Origin: Rhodoplanes roseus
GTDB taxonomy: Bacteria; Pseudomonadota; Alphaproteobacteria; Rhizobiales; Xanthobacteraceae
NCBI RefSeq assembly: GCF_003258865.1
Contig: NZ_NPEX01000011.1
Location: 1-51,563 of the forward strand
Reading direction: 5' to 3'
DNA: 51,563 nucleotides
Shown here: positions 1 through 8,071 of the stretch, piece by piece
Layout of the letters: each line of letters opens with the position of its first letter
Numbering within the stretch: the stretch's first letter is position 1
Program-made: the position numbers and the translations under genes
The notes under the pieces: model-generated
The model's database searches: none
Told to the model about the DNA's origin: nothing
Seen by the model: the letters and a program-made list of their open reading frames with translations, nothing else

Positions 1-41
1 CCGCCGCTCCGGCGGCGGCGCCGCGAAGAGTTCGTCGCGAG

Positions 42-79
42 GGCGCCCGGTCCGACACTCTGATCACGGGCCGGGCGCC
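42..79 (+). other. Hairpin in the leader of pflA
   Basis: A long inverted repeat: arm 42-54 pairs with 67-79 over 13 positions (one T-G wobble), enclosing a 12-nt loop, and ends 27 nt before the pflA start. No T-run follows, so it is not a classic intrinsic terminator. It could be an RNA stability or processing hairpin between an upstream pfl gene (outside the window) and pflA, or a dyad for a regulator. The role is inferred. Confidence 0.5.
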
Positions 80-105
80 GACGACGAACCGGAGGAGAGC
101 CCCCG

Positions 106-924
106 ATGACCGCTATATCCTCCCCGACCTACGGACACGGCGATGCACCCGCATGCGTCGTCGTGCCGCCGGCCGGAACGGCTCCCGGCGAGGCGCCGGT
201 CGGCTTCCTGCACTCGGTCGAGACCGGGGCGGCGGGCGACGGTCCCGGCATGCGGTTCGTGTTCTTCATGGCCGGCTGTCCGCTGCGCTGCGTCTACTGC
301 CACAACCCGGACACCTGGAAGATGAAGGCCGGGCGTCGGATCGACCTCGACGAGGCGCTCGCCGAGATCGCGCCCTATCGCGGCTTCCTGCGCCTCGCCG
401 GAGGCGTCACGGTCTCGGGCGGCGAGCCGATGACCCAACCCGGTTTCGTCGGCGCCCTGCTGACGCGGCTGCACCACGACATGCGGCTGCACACGGCGCT
501 GGATACGACGGGGTTCCTGGGCCACACGGTCGCCGACGACTGGTTCGATCCCGTCGACCTCCTGCTGCTCGACATCAAGCACTCGGATCCCGCCGTCTAC
601 CGCAAGATCACCGGCCGCGATCTCGCGCCGACGCTCGACTTCGCGCGCCGCATGGTGCGGCTCGGCAAGCCGATGTGGATCCGCTACGTGCTGGTGCCCG
701 GCCTGACCGATGATGCCGCGGACATCGCGCGGCTCGCGGATTTTCTCGGCGACCTCGGGCCGCTCGTCCACCAGGTCGACGTGCTTCCGTATCACCGCCT
801 CGGCACGCACAAATGGGCTGCGCTCGGCCGCGCCTACCCGCTCGCCGATACGCCGGCGCCGACGCGGACCGAGGTGGACGCGGCCGTCGCGATCTTCCGC
901 GAGCGCGGCCTGACGGTCCGCTGA
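106..924 (+). CDS. pflA: Pyruvate formate-lyase activating enzyme (radical SAM)
   Basis: 272 aa. Radical-SAM glycyl-radical activase: it uses a [4Fe-4S] cluster and S-adenosylmethionine to install the glycyl radical on pyruvate formate-lyase, under anaerobic conditions in the cytoplasm. Seen in the sequence: the CxxxCxxC cluster motif at C58, C62 and C65, and an SGGEP SAM-binding motif at about 104-108. Length is slightly above the usual 245-265 aa because of a Pro/Ala-rich N-terminal extension of about 30 residues before the conserved VGFLHSVET. The ATG has a GGAGGAG ribosome-binding site at 91-97. The pfl partner is not in the window and should lie just upstream on the same strand. A different glycyl-radical enzyme activase is possible, but the single Cys cluster without an extra ferredoxin insert fits PflA. 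Confidence 0.9.
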   Translation: MTAISSPTYGHGDAPACVVVPPAGTAPGEAPVGFLHSVETGAAGDGPGMRFVFFMAGCPLRCVYCHNPDTWKMKAGRRIDLDEALAEIAPYRGFLRLAGGVTVSGGEPMTQPGFVGALLTRLHHDMRLHTALDTTGFLGHTVADDWFDPVDLLLLDIKHSDPAVYRKITGRDLAPTLDFARRMVRLGKPMWIRYVLVPGLTDDAADIARLADFLGDLGPLVHQVDVLPYHRLGTHKWAALGRAYPLADTPAPTRTEVDAAVAIFRERGLTVR

Positions 925-1064
925 TCCGAGCGCGGGCCGCGCATCCTTTCCGGTCCGTTGCGACGCACCGGACAATTGGGCCGACTTTATCGAATCGAAT
1001 TAATCGGGTGTTTCCGCGCGCCGCGTAGAACAGGTCGGTCCAACCCGGAACCGGTAGGTCGCAC

Positions 1065-1541
1065 ATGCTCGATCTGGCCTGCGATCAGCGCCCCCTCGAC
1101 GCCTTCGATCCGATGCTCGCAGCCGCTGTGGGGCCCCCCACCGTGCTGGTGATCGACGACGATCCCGTGCACAGGATGGTGCTCTGCAAGACCGCCGAGC
1201 GCGCCGGATACGTGCCGACACCGGCCGCATCCTTCGGGGCTGCCGTTTCGCTGCTGCGGCGCGACACCTACACGGCGATCACGCTCGATCTCTCGCTCGG
1301 TGCGCGTAACGGTCTCGACGTGATGCACGCGCTCGTCGCCATGGACTGCCGCACCCCGATCGTGATCGTCAGCGGGTCCAACGCGGCCATGCGCAGCGAG
1401 ACGATGTCGATGGCGGGGTTGATGAAGCTCGACGTCCGCGAGGCGCTGCCCAAGCCGGTGGACCTGACGCTGCTCCGCCATGTCCTGGTCGGCCTGAAGC
1501 CGTCCGCAGGAGCACCGGCCCGGTGCCTTCTGCCGGGCTGA
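1065..1541 (+). CDS. Single-domain response regulator (CheY-like receiver)
   Basis: 158 aa. One receiver domain with about 25 leading residues and no output domain. Acidic pair D31/D32, likely phosphoacceptor D75 in TLDLSLG, the conserved SGS Thr/Ser position, and a KP lysine-proline pair near residue 129. No histidine kinase lies next to it, so its phosphodonor is unknown. It may act as a phosphate sink or as a partner-binding regulator. It stands alone, 140 bp after pflA and before tRNA-Glu on the opposite strand. The ATG start is not well supported by a strong ribosome-binding site. GTG or ATG codons nearer the receiver domain (for example the Met at residue 17) cannot be excluded. Confidence 0.85.
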   Translation: MLDLACDQRPLDAFDPMLAAAVGPPTVLVIDDDPVHRMVLCKTAERAGYVPTPAASFGAAVSLLRRDTYTAITLDLSLGARNGLDVMHALVAMDCRTPIVIVSGSNAAMRSETMSMAGLMKLDVREALPKPVDLTLLRHVLVGLKPSAGAPARCLLPG

Positions 1542-1640
1542 GGACACGCAGGGATCCGAAACCGCACCAAGCTCGCAGGACCGGGTGGACGCACCCGATC
1601 CGGCGGCCGATTGCTGTGCATCCCGAGAACCGCATCCGAA

Positions 1641-1716
1641 TGGCGCGCCCAAGGGGAATCGAACCCCTGTTTTCGCCGTGAAAGGGCGACGTCCTGGACC
1701 GCTAGACGATGGGCGC
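1641..1716 (-). tRNA. tRNA-Glu (anticodon TTC)
   Basis: Read on the minus strand from 1716 to 1641. The acceptor stem GCGCCCA pairs with TGGGCGC, the anticodon loop CTTTCAC gives TTC, and the T arm is CAGGGGTTCGATTCCCCTT. The discriminator is G and the 3' CCA is encoded in the DNA (76 nt in all). The surrounding 1542-1879 stretch holds no other gene I can support. Confidence 0.97.
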
Positions 1717-1879
1717 AACGTCGGCCCGGGAGGGCGACGCGAGCCGCGACATATAGAGGCGTTTCCGCCGTGCGGCAAGCGGCCGAGGATGTGCCGCTGG
1801 AGCCGCCCCGGGCGGGACGGAACCGCTGCCGGCGCACCGGGAGCGCACGCCGGTCGGGCGGGTCGGGACGGTGAGTTCC

Positions 1880-2338
1880 TTACCAGTGGCCGGTGTTCGG
1901 CATCGAGGCCCACGGCTCCTGGCGTGGCTTCGCCTCGCCCTTCTGGAGGAGCTCGATGGAGTGCTGGTCGGGCGAGCGGACGAACGCCATCTGGCCGTCC
2001 CGGGGCGGGCGGTTGATGGTCACGCCGGCGGCCTGGAGGCGCTCGCACGTCGCATAGATGTCGTCGACCTCGAAGGCGAGATGGCCGAAATAGCGGGCCT
2101 CGCCGTAATCCTCGTCGCCGTCCCAGTTATAGGTCAGCTCGACCAGCGGGGCAGGGCGTCCTTTCACGCGGCTGGCGGAGACGTCGGCCTGGTCGTCCGG
2201 GGCGGCCAGGAACACCAGCGTGAATCGTCCCTTGTCGTCGACGCGCCGGCTGGTCTCCTGCAGACCGAGCTTGCCGCAGTAGAAATCGAGCGCGGCGTCG
2301 AGGTTGCGAACGCGGAGCATCGTGTGCAGATATCGCAT
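1880..2338 (-). CDS. gloA: Lactoylglutathione lyase (glyoxalase I)
   Basis: 152 aa. Converts the methylglyoxal-glutathione hemithioacetal to S-D-lactoylglutathione in the cytosol. It is a vicinal-oxygen-chelate (VOC) fold protein. The four metal ligands of the E. coli enzyme (His, Glu, His, Glu) have clear counterparts at H5, E67, H86 and E129. The sequence carries an insert of about 11 residues (around 50-60) relative to the short E. coli GlxI, plus a C-terminal tail of about 20 residues. It is divergent from the sirtuin gene across 62 bp, so both promoters must lie in that small gap. No glyoxalase II gene is nearby. Confidence 0.93.
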   Translation of the reverse strand: MRYLHTMLRVRNLDAALDFYCGKLGLQETSRRVDDKGRFTLVFLAAPDDQADVSASRVKGRPAPLVELTYNWDGDEDYGEARYFGHLAFEVDDIYATCERLQAAGVTINRPPRDGQMAFVRSPDQHSIELLQKGEAKPRQEPWASMPNTGHW

Positions 2339-2400
2339 GAAGTCCTCTTCAAGGGTCGGCGGCCCCGACCGCGAAAGGCCGGCCGCCCGCGGGTGAATAT

Positions 2401-3162
2401 ATGATCGCGTCGGACGCGGAGACAGGCCGGAAGCATCTGGCCGAGATGATCGAGAGCGCGAGTGTCGTCCTGCCGTTCACCGGCGCCGGCATCTCGACCG
2501 AATGCGGGATCCCCGACTTCCGTTCGCCCGGAGGTTTGTGGACCAAGAACGCGCCGATCCCGTTCGGCGAGTTCGTCGCCAGCCGGGAGATGCGGGACGA
2601 GGCCTGGCGCCGTCGCTTCGTCATCGAGGAGCAATTCGGCGCGGCACAGCCGGGCCGCGGGCACCGCGCGCTGGCGAGCCTCTATCGGATCGGCAAAGCA
2701 CCGGCCGTCGTCACCCAGAACATCGACAACCTGCACCAAGCCTCCGGCGTGCCGGAGGACGATGTCGTCGAGCTGCACGGCAACACCACCTATGCGCTGT
2801 GCCTGTCGTGCGGCCGACGCTACGAGGTCGCCTGGGTGAAGGAGCGCTTCGAGGTCACCGACCATGCGCCCGATTGCACCTCCTGCGGCGGCTACATCAA
2901 GACCGCGACGGTGTCGTTCGGGCAAGCGATGCCCGAGGCCGCCATGCGACGCGCCGAGGCGCTGACGCTGCGCTGCGATCTGTTCCTCGCGATCGGTTCG
3001 TCACTGGTGGTCTGGCCGGCGGCCGGGTTCCCGATGTTGGCCAAGCGCAACGGCGCGCGGCTCGTCATTCTCAATCGCGAGCCCACGGAGTTCGACGAGG
3101 TCGCCGATCTGGTGGTGCATGCCGATATAGGAAACGTTCTAGCCCCGTTCGTTACACACTGA
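2401..3162 (+). CDS. NAD-dependent protein deacylase, sirtuin (Sir2/CobB family)
   Basis: 253 aa. Removes acyl groups from protein lysines, consuming NAD+ and releasing nicotinamide. Family motifs are all visible: GAGIS at 28-32, TQNIDNLH at 105-112, the catalytic His of ELHG at H126, and a C-x2-C ... C-x2-C zinc site at C134, C137, C159 and C162. The usual VxFGE motif reads VSFGQ. Whether it prefers acetyl, succinyl or other acyl groups cannot be read; I do not see an obvious Tyr/Arg desuccinylase pair. The ATG at 2401 has only a weak ribosome-binding site. The next in-frame Met is residue 16. Confidence 0.93.
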   Translation: MIASDAETGRKHLAEMIESASVVLPFTGAGISTECGIPDFRSPGGLWTKNAPIPFGEFVASREMRDEAWRRRFVIEEQFGAAQPGRGHRALASLYRIGKAPAVVTQNIDNLHQASGVPEDDVVELHGNTTYALCLSCGRRYEVAWVKERFEVTDHAPDCTSCGGYIKTATVSFGQAMPEAAMRRAEALTLRCDLFLAIGSSLVVWPAAGFPMLAKRNGARLVILNREPTEFDEVADLVVHADIGNVLAPFVTH

Positions 3163-3331
3163 TTTGATTCGCCTTCCGTGCACAAACGCCACGGTCATGC
3201 ACAGATTTAGCGCACAGATTGCGGCGAACTCATTTTCCTGTTTCCCATCGGGGGCGGCCTGGATATCTTTTCGGTAAGAGATTCGTTGAAGCGCTCCAGA
3301 AGAGGCGCCTAAAGCGGCGGCGTACGTCCTC

Positions 3332-3940
3332 ATGGCCACGGACGATTTTGGGTCGAAGGGGCCTAGCGAAAGCTACGGCGTGACCGATCCGATCGGCGAC
3401 TTCGCGGATGACGCGGCAGGCGCCGCGGTCGTCGAGATCAGCGGCGTCATCAAGTGGTTCGACGTCGCCAAGGGGTACGGGTTCATCGTCCCGGACAACG
3501 GGATGGCGGACGTTCTCCTTCATGTGACGTGCCTGCGGCGCGACGGGTTCCAGACCGCCTACGAGGGAGCCCGCGTCGTCTGCGAGGCTCTGGCCCGCCC
3601 CAAGGGGTTTCAGGCTTTCCGCATTGTTTCGATGGACGAGACCACCGCCGTCCATCCGGCCCAGATGCCGCCGCCCCGCACGCACGTGACGGTGGTGCCG
3701 ACCAGCGGGCTCGAGCGGGCCGTCGTGAAGTGGTTCAATCGGCTGCGTGGATTCGGCTTTCTCACTCGGGGCGACGGTACGCCGGACATCTTCGTCCACA
3801 TGGAGACGCTGCGGCGGTACGGCCTCACCGAGCTTCGTCCGGGACAGACCGTGCTGGTCCGTTTCGGCCCCGGCCCGAAGGGGCTGATGGCGGCCGAGGT
3901 CAGGCCCGATGGTGGGCCGCACGCGCTCGCCTCGCACTGA
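3332..3940 (+). CDS. Cold-shock protein with two cold-shock domains
   Basis: 202 aa. An RNA/ssDNA-binding protein with two CSD beta-barrels joined by a Pro-rich linker, an arrangement typical of alphaproteobacteria rather than the 70-aa CspA form. First CSD about 36-103, with RNP1 KGYGFI at 47-52 and RNP2-like VLLHV at 61-65. Second CSD about 128-193, with RGFGFL at 139-144 and DIFVH at 152-156. The N-terminal 30 residues are acidic and probably disordered. A 169-nt untranslated stretch separates it from the sirtuin gene. Such long leaders are often thermosensing in cold-shock genes, but I see no diagnostic element here. Confidence 0.92.
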   Translation: MATDDFGSKGPSESYGVTDPIGDFADDAAGAAVVEISGVIKWFDVAKGYGFIVPDNGMADVLLHVTCLRRDGFQTAYEGARVVCEALARPKGFQAFRIVSMDETTAVHPAQMPPPRTHVTVVPTSGLERAVVKWFNRLRGFGFLTRGDGTPDIFVHMETLRRYGLTELRPGQTVLVRFGPGPKGLMAAEVRPDGGPHALASH

Positions 3941-4133
3941 CCGCAACGCAGTGATCCCCACGCACTGACTCTTGTTTCCCCGACGTCCCGGCGCGTCCCG
4001 GTGCTGCGCCGTGTCATGGCCGCTTCGCGGTCCCCGCCGGCCTCGCGGGCCACCTCCCATTCCGGGCCAAATCGTTTAGGGTGACGGCGCCGTCCGCCGA
4101 CGTCCGGGGACGGCGCAACCCGCAAGGTCCCGT

Positions 4134-4604
4134 ATGATTCGACGTCATCCCTTCCTCGCCGCGCTGTCGCTCCTGGCTGCAGCTTTCGCCCTGACGCTGG
4201 CCGCCACGCCGGGGGGCGCCGCCGAGCGCCAGATCCTGGAGATCGCCGGCCGCACCGGTGTTCACGTCTTCTCGGTCGAGCTCGCCGTCACCGACGCGGA
4301 GCGCGCGCAAGGACTGATGTACCGGAAGCAGCTTCCCGAAGGTGAGGGCATGCTGTTCGACTTCAAACGCGACGAGAACGTCGCGATGTGGATGAAGAAC
4401 ACCTACGTGCCGCTCGACATGATCTTCATCACGGCCGACGGCCGCATCCAGCGCATCGCCGAGAACACGGTGCCGATGTCCGAGAAGATCATCTCCTCGG
4501 GCGGTCCGGTGCGTGCCGTGCTGGAGGTGGTCGCCGGGACGGCGCGCAAGCTCGGGATCGCGGCGGGCGACCGCGTCGGTCATCCGATGTTCTCGACGCG
4601 CTGA
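4134..4604 (+). CDS. DUF192 family exported protein
   Basis: 156 aa. Begins with a typical signal peptide (basic start, hydrophobic 8-24, cleavage expected near GGAAERQ), so it is probably periplasmic. The rest is a complete DUF192 domain with the characteristic stretches RAQGLMYRKQLPEGEGMLF, MWMKNTYVPLDMIFI and a VLEVVAGTARKLGI-type end. The family's biochemical role is not established. It stands alone, 193 bp after the cold-shock gene, and ends 6 bp before the convergent IclR gene. Confidence 0.88.
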   Translation: MIRRHPFLAALSLLAAAFALTLAATPGGAAERQILEIAGRTGVHVFSVELAVTDAERAQGLMYRKQLPEGEGMLFDFKRDENVAMWMKNTYVPLDMIFITADGRIQRIAENTVPMSEKIISSGGPVRAVLEVVAGTARKLGIAAGDRVGHPMFSTR

Positions 4605-4610
4605 TCGGCC

Positions 4611-5423
4611 TCACGCCTCCCGGGGTGCGGCTGCGGCGCCGTCCAGGAGCCGCGAGATGTCGGCTGCTACCGCCGTGACGGCCGACGCGAACGCCTCGGC
4701 GCGCCCGGCCTCGCGGGTGACGCTCGCGCCGACCACCATGCTGATGCTGGCCACCACGTCGCCATCGCGAAAGATCGGCGCGGCGATGCCGACGCGGCCC
4801 GGCCCGATCTCCGAATCCGTCATCGCGTAGCCGTGCTTGCGCAGCGGCCGGAGCTGATCCTTGAAGTGCTGCCAGGTGTCGATGCCGGATGCGCGGATCG
4901 CCTCCTCCTGCCGCAGATAGACACCGCGCAGCGCGCGGTCGGGCAGATGTGCCAGGATGATCTTGGCCGGCGCGCCGAGCACCAGCGACATGGCCGCGCC
5001 GCGCTCGTAGCTCGCCGGAAGGTGCGGTGCCGCGCCCTCCACCTTGTGGACGCTCATCACGCAGTCCTTGAAACGGCGACACAGGATCACGGCCGCCTCC
5101 TGGCTGGTCCGGTTCAACAGCTCGTGCATGCCCGGGGTGGCGATCCGGATCAACGGATCGGTGTCGCGGATGACGCTGTCGAAGCGGATGAAGGCGGGGC
5201 CGAGCCCGTAGCCGGCGCGCGACACCGGGTCGAGGAAGCCGTTCTGCGTCAGCTCACGCACGTTTCGATAGGCCGTGCGGACCGAGACCCCGAGGGCCGC
5301 GGCGATCTCCTCGACGGTCCAGACCGGACGGGCGGTATCGAACAGCTGTAGGATCGAGACGATATGGCTCTGCCGGGGCATTCGGTTGGCCGTCATGAGG
5401 TCCACTGAGTGCGGAACGTGCAA
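4611..5423 (-). CDS. IclR-family transcriptional regulator
   Basis: 270 aa. N-terminal winged helix-turn-helix (about 33-70, including VEEIAAALGVSVRTAYRNV) followed by the IclR effector-binding domain (about 90-260). It is divergent from the binding protein/PrpD/dehydrogenase genes and is the obvious candidate for their regulator; the ligand is unknown. The start is ambiguous: the first Met, or Met10 (codon at 5396), which would give the more usual short N-terminus. It was probably autoregulated through the shared intergenic region; an imperfect dyad is listed there. Confidence 0.87.
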   Translation of the reverse strand: MHVPHSVDLMTANRMPRQSHIVSILQLFDTARPVWTVEEIAAALGVSVRTAYRNVRELTQNGFLDPVSRAGYGLGPAFIRFDSVIRDTDPLIRIATPGMHELLNRTSQEAAVILCRRFKDCVMSVHKVEGAAPHLPASYERGAAMSLVLGAPAKIILAHLPDRALRGVYLRQEEAIRASGIDTWQHFKDQLRPLRKHGYAMTDSEIGPGRVGIAAPIFRDGDVVASISMVVGASVTREAGRAEAFASAVTAVAADISRLLDGAAAAPREA

Positions 5424-5438
5424 CGATATTCAGCAAAT

Positions 5439-5514
5439 GCGCGAAATTGACACATAATGGCAAAGTTGCTTGACGTCGAGGGTGGTCCTGGCCACACTTT
5501 GGCAAGTTTCGCGC
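5439..5514. promoter_or_regulatory. Candidate IclR operator region and promoter
   Basis: In the divergent gap, GCGCGAAATTG (5439-5449) and CAAGTTTCGCGC (5503-5514) form an imperfect inverted pair. GGCAAAGTTGC (5459-5469) and GGCAAGTTTCGC (5501-5512) form an imperfect direct repeat. A TTGACG hexamer (5470-5475) with a weak CACACT 17 nt downstream could be the promoter of the downstream operon. Assignment to IclR is inference from position only. Confidence 0.35.
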
Positions 5515-5565
5515 TCCCCCCCGCCCGCGGATTCACGCGGCTCCGCCGCTATCGACGAGGATCGG

Positions 5566-6540
5566 ATGAAGACTGCACTGACGCGGACTCTATGCTTTGC
5601 GCTTGCGGCCTGTCTGTCCCTGGCTGCGCCGGTGGCTCACGCCCAGCAGAAGACGGACGTGCGTGTCGCCATGCTCGCGCCGAGCGCGCTTCTCTGGTTG
5701 CATGCGATCGCCAAGGAGAAGGGCTTCTACGCCGAGCGTGGCATCGAGGTGAGGGAGCTGGTGGCGGGCGGCAGCCCGGCGCTCCTGCAGGCCGTGGCGA
5801 GCGGCAGCGTCGAGGCCGGCATCTCGGTCGCCGATCTCGCGATCCGGGCGATCGACAAGGACGCGCCGGTGGTCATCGTCGGCGCGGTGCTCGGCAAGTC
5901 TATTCTCCGTCTCGTCGGCGGGGCCGGCATCACCAGCGCCGCGCAGATGAACGGCAAGCCCGTCACGGCGGGCGGCGTCGAAGGCGGCACGGCCAATCTG
6001 CTGCGCTACCTGATCATGCGGGGCGGCGGTGATCCGCGCGGCGTCCAGATGGTCGCGATGGCCAACTCGAAGGACCGCGTGATCGCGCTGAAGAACGGGC
6101 AGGTGATGGGCTCGCTGCTGATCGCGCCGTTCGACACGATCGCGCAGCGCGACGGCATGAAGGTCCTCGACGACTACACCGAGCCGTATCTGCAGACGCC
6201 GCTGATCGTGAACAAGGACTGGGCCAAGAAGGATCCGAAGTCGGCGATCGCGCTGACCCAGGCGACCAAGAAGGCTGCCGACTGGATCTACGATCCGGCC
6301 AACAAGGAGAAGGCGATCGACATTCTCGCCGCCTTCACCAAGGTCGACCGGGACATCTGCGCCGAATCCTACAAGTTCATCGTCGAGCAGCAGCAGGCGA
6401 TCGGCCGCGGTCTGGTGGTCAGCGCTGCGAGCCTGGAAAACCTGATCAAGATCGACAAGGCCGTCGGGGCGAATCCCACCTCTGACCGCGCCTTCGTCCT
6501 GTCGCGCTACTACGATCCGAGCTTCCTCGAGGCGAAGTGA
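5566..6540 (+). CDS. ABC transporter substrate-binding protein, NMT1/THI5-like
   Basis: 324 aa from the ATG at 5566, chosen because it gives a clean signal peptide (MKTALTRTLCFALAACL..., cleavage after AHA) and follows a GAGGA site. A longer frame back to 5470 would bury the signal peptide. A periplasmic binding protein of the SsuA/THI5/NMT1 superfamily, the group that feeds taurine/sulfonate, nitrate or thiamine-precursor ABC importers. No permease or ATPase gene is adjacent, so it must borrow one or act otherwise. First gene of a probable three-gene unit. An intrinsic terminator-like hairpin follows it, so the downstream enzymes may be expressed at lower level than the binding protein. Confidence 0.85.
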   Translation: MKTALTRTLCFALAACLSLAAPVAHAQQKTDVRVAMLAPSALLWLHAIAKEKGFYAERGIEVRELVAGGSPALLQAVASGSVEAGISVADLAIRAIDKDAPVVIVGAVLGKSILRLVGGAGITSAAQMNGKPVTAGGVEGGTANLLRYLIMRGGGDPRGVQMVAMANSKDRVIALKNGQVMGSLLIAPFDTIAQRDGMKVLDDYTEPYLQTPLIVNKDWAKKDPKSAIALTQATKKAADWIYDPANKEKAIDILAAFTKVDRDICAESYKFIVEQQQAIGRGLVVSAASLENLIKIDKAVGANPTSDRAFVLSRYYDPSFLEAK

Positions 6541-6558
6541 GCGACGGCACGATCCTCC

Positions 6559-6592
6559 GGGCCCGCCGTTCCGGCGGGCCCGCTTTCATTTC
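6559..6592 (+). terminator. Rho-independent terminator-like hairpin
   Basis: A perfect 10-bp GC stem, 6559-6568 with 6572-6581, a 3-nt loop, and a pyrimidine-rich tail GCTTTCATTTCC. It sits between the binding-protein stop codon and the PrpD-family start. It is probably a partial terminator or a 3'-end-stabilising hairpin that sets a high ratio of binding protein to enzymes. Confidence 0.65.
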
Positions 6593-6615
6593 CGACGCGC
6601 ATTCCGGAGACGCAG

Positions 6616-8034
6616 ATGACCGACAAGGCAGCCGGCGCGACGGTGGCGCAGCGGCTCGGCGCCTGGACGGCCGGCTTGCGCCGCGAGGACGTGTCCGACG
6701 TCGCGTGGCGCTCCGCGACCCGGGCGATCGTCGACGTGGTCGGCGATGCATTCGCGGGCGCGTCGGCGCCGCTCGCCCGCACCGTACGCCAGCAGGCTCT
6801 GGCGGACTATGCGGCCGGTCCGGCGAGTCTGATCGGCGTGCCGGGTGCCACGCTCGCACCGCCGGCCGCGGCGCACGTCAACGCGGTCGCGGCGCATGTG
6901 CTCGATTTCGACGCCAACTACAACACCGGCATGGTGTTCGCGCCGGCCGCGATGCTGCCCGCGGCGCTCGCCGCCGGTGAGATGGTCGGCGCGTCCGGAG
7001 ACGACCTTCTGACCGCGTTCGCGGCCGGCTCGGAGATCGTCTGCGTCCTCGCCGCCGCGCTCTCGGACGCGCCCTATCGCAAGGACCGCGACAGTCTGTT
7101 CTATCGTGGGTGGTTCAACACCGCCGTGCTCGGCCCGATCGGGGCGGCCGCAGCGGCAGCTCGCGTCCTGCGGCTCGACGCGCGGCGCACCACCGAGGCG
7201 ATCGCCATCGCGACCGTGCAGGCGGGCGGCCTGCGCATCGCCGTCGGCTCCGACATGAAGCCGTATCTCACCGGCCGTGCCGCCGAGACCGGGCTTCGGG
7301 CGGCGCTTCTGGCACAGGGCGGGGCGCAAGCGCCACACGATGCGTTCGAGGGATTTCGCGGCTTCATCCAGGTGATCAACGGCGGCGCCTGGTCGGCCGA
7401 GGTGTTCGACCGGCTGGGCGGCTTCACTGATCCGGGCGCGTCGTTCAAGCTCTATCCGGCCTGCTCGTCGATCCAGGCCGCCGCCGAGGCGCTCGAGCTT
7501 CTGATGGCGCGCGACGCGATTTCAGTCGCCGACGTCGCGACGGTGCGCTGCGACGTCACGCAGCACATCGCCAGCAACCTCGCGTTCCCCCGACCCGAGA
7601 CCGTGACGCAGGCGCAGTTCTCCATGCCGTTCGCGCTCGGCTGCGTGCTGGCGTATGGGAGCTTCACGGCCGAGCATCTCGCGCCGACGTCGCTCACCGC
7701 CCCCGCCGTCCAGGCCGCGATGGCGAAGATCGAGATGCACCCGGCGACGCTGTTCGACGACGAGGCCGCGGCCCGGGAGGGGCCGGAGGCGACGCGTGTG
7801 ACGATCGTCCTGCGCGACGGCCGGTCGGTCTCGCATCTCCAGGTCGCATCGACGGGCAAGCCGGTCAACCCGGTGACGGACGAGCGGCTCGACCAGAAAT
7901 TCGTCGCCAATGCCGCGCCCGTGCTCGGGCAGGAGGGCGCGACGCGGCTGCTCGGTCTGCTGCGCACGCTCTCGGATCGCCGCGACCTGCGCGGGCTCTT
8001 CGCGCCGACGTCGAGTCTCGAGAGCGCGGCATGA
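6616..8034 (+). CDS. MmgE/PrpD family protein
   Basis: 472 aa, the usual family length. The family includes 2-methylcitrate dehydratase (PrpD), cis-aconitate decarboxylase and iminodisuccinate epimerase, so the exact reaction cannot be given. Family features visible: the LDFDANYN segment near residue 95, the GSEIVCVLA helix, a YRGWFNTAVLGPIGAAAAAARVL stretch matching the conserved FHPTGTxG region, and the C-terminal small domain. No prpB, prpC or acn gene is near, which argues against propionate metabolism. It is followed after 37 bp by an octopine dehydrogenase-family enzyme, suggesting linked steps on an amino- or imino-dicarboxylate. Start ATG with a modest ribosome-binding site. Confidence 0.85.
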   Translation: MTDKAAGATVAQRLGAWTAGLRREDVSDVAWRSATRAIVDVVGDAFAGASAPLARTVRQQALADYAAGPASLIGVPGATLAPPAAAHVNAVAAHVLDFDANYNTGMVFAPAAMLPAALAAGEMVGASGDDLLTAFAAGSEIVCVLAAALSDAPYRKDRDSLFYRGWFNTAVLGPIGAAAAAARVLRLDARRTTEAIAIATVQAGGLRIAVGSDMKPYLTGRAAETGLRAALLAQGGAQAPHDAFEGFRGFIQVINGGAWSAEVFDRLGGFTDPGASFKLYPACSSIQAAAEALELLMARDAISVADVATVRCDVTQHIASNLAFPRPETVTQAQFSMPFALGCVLAYGSFTAEHLAPTSLTAPAVQAAMAKIEMHPATLFDDEAAAREGPEATRVTIVLRDGRSVSHLQVASTGKPVNPVTDERLDQKFVANAAPVLGQEGATRLLGLLRTLSDRRDLRGLFAPTSSLESAA

Positions 8035-8071
8035 CCGGCGCGGTCGGAAGCGACCCGGGAGGACAGTCGTC

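Noticed and set aside
3139-3339. Small minus-strand frame over the cold-shock gene leader
   Set aside because: No ribosome-binding site, and it covers the end of the sirtuin gene and the leader. Judged chance.
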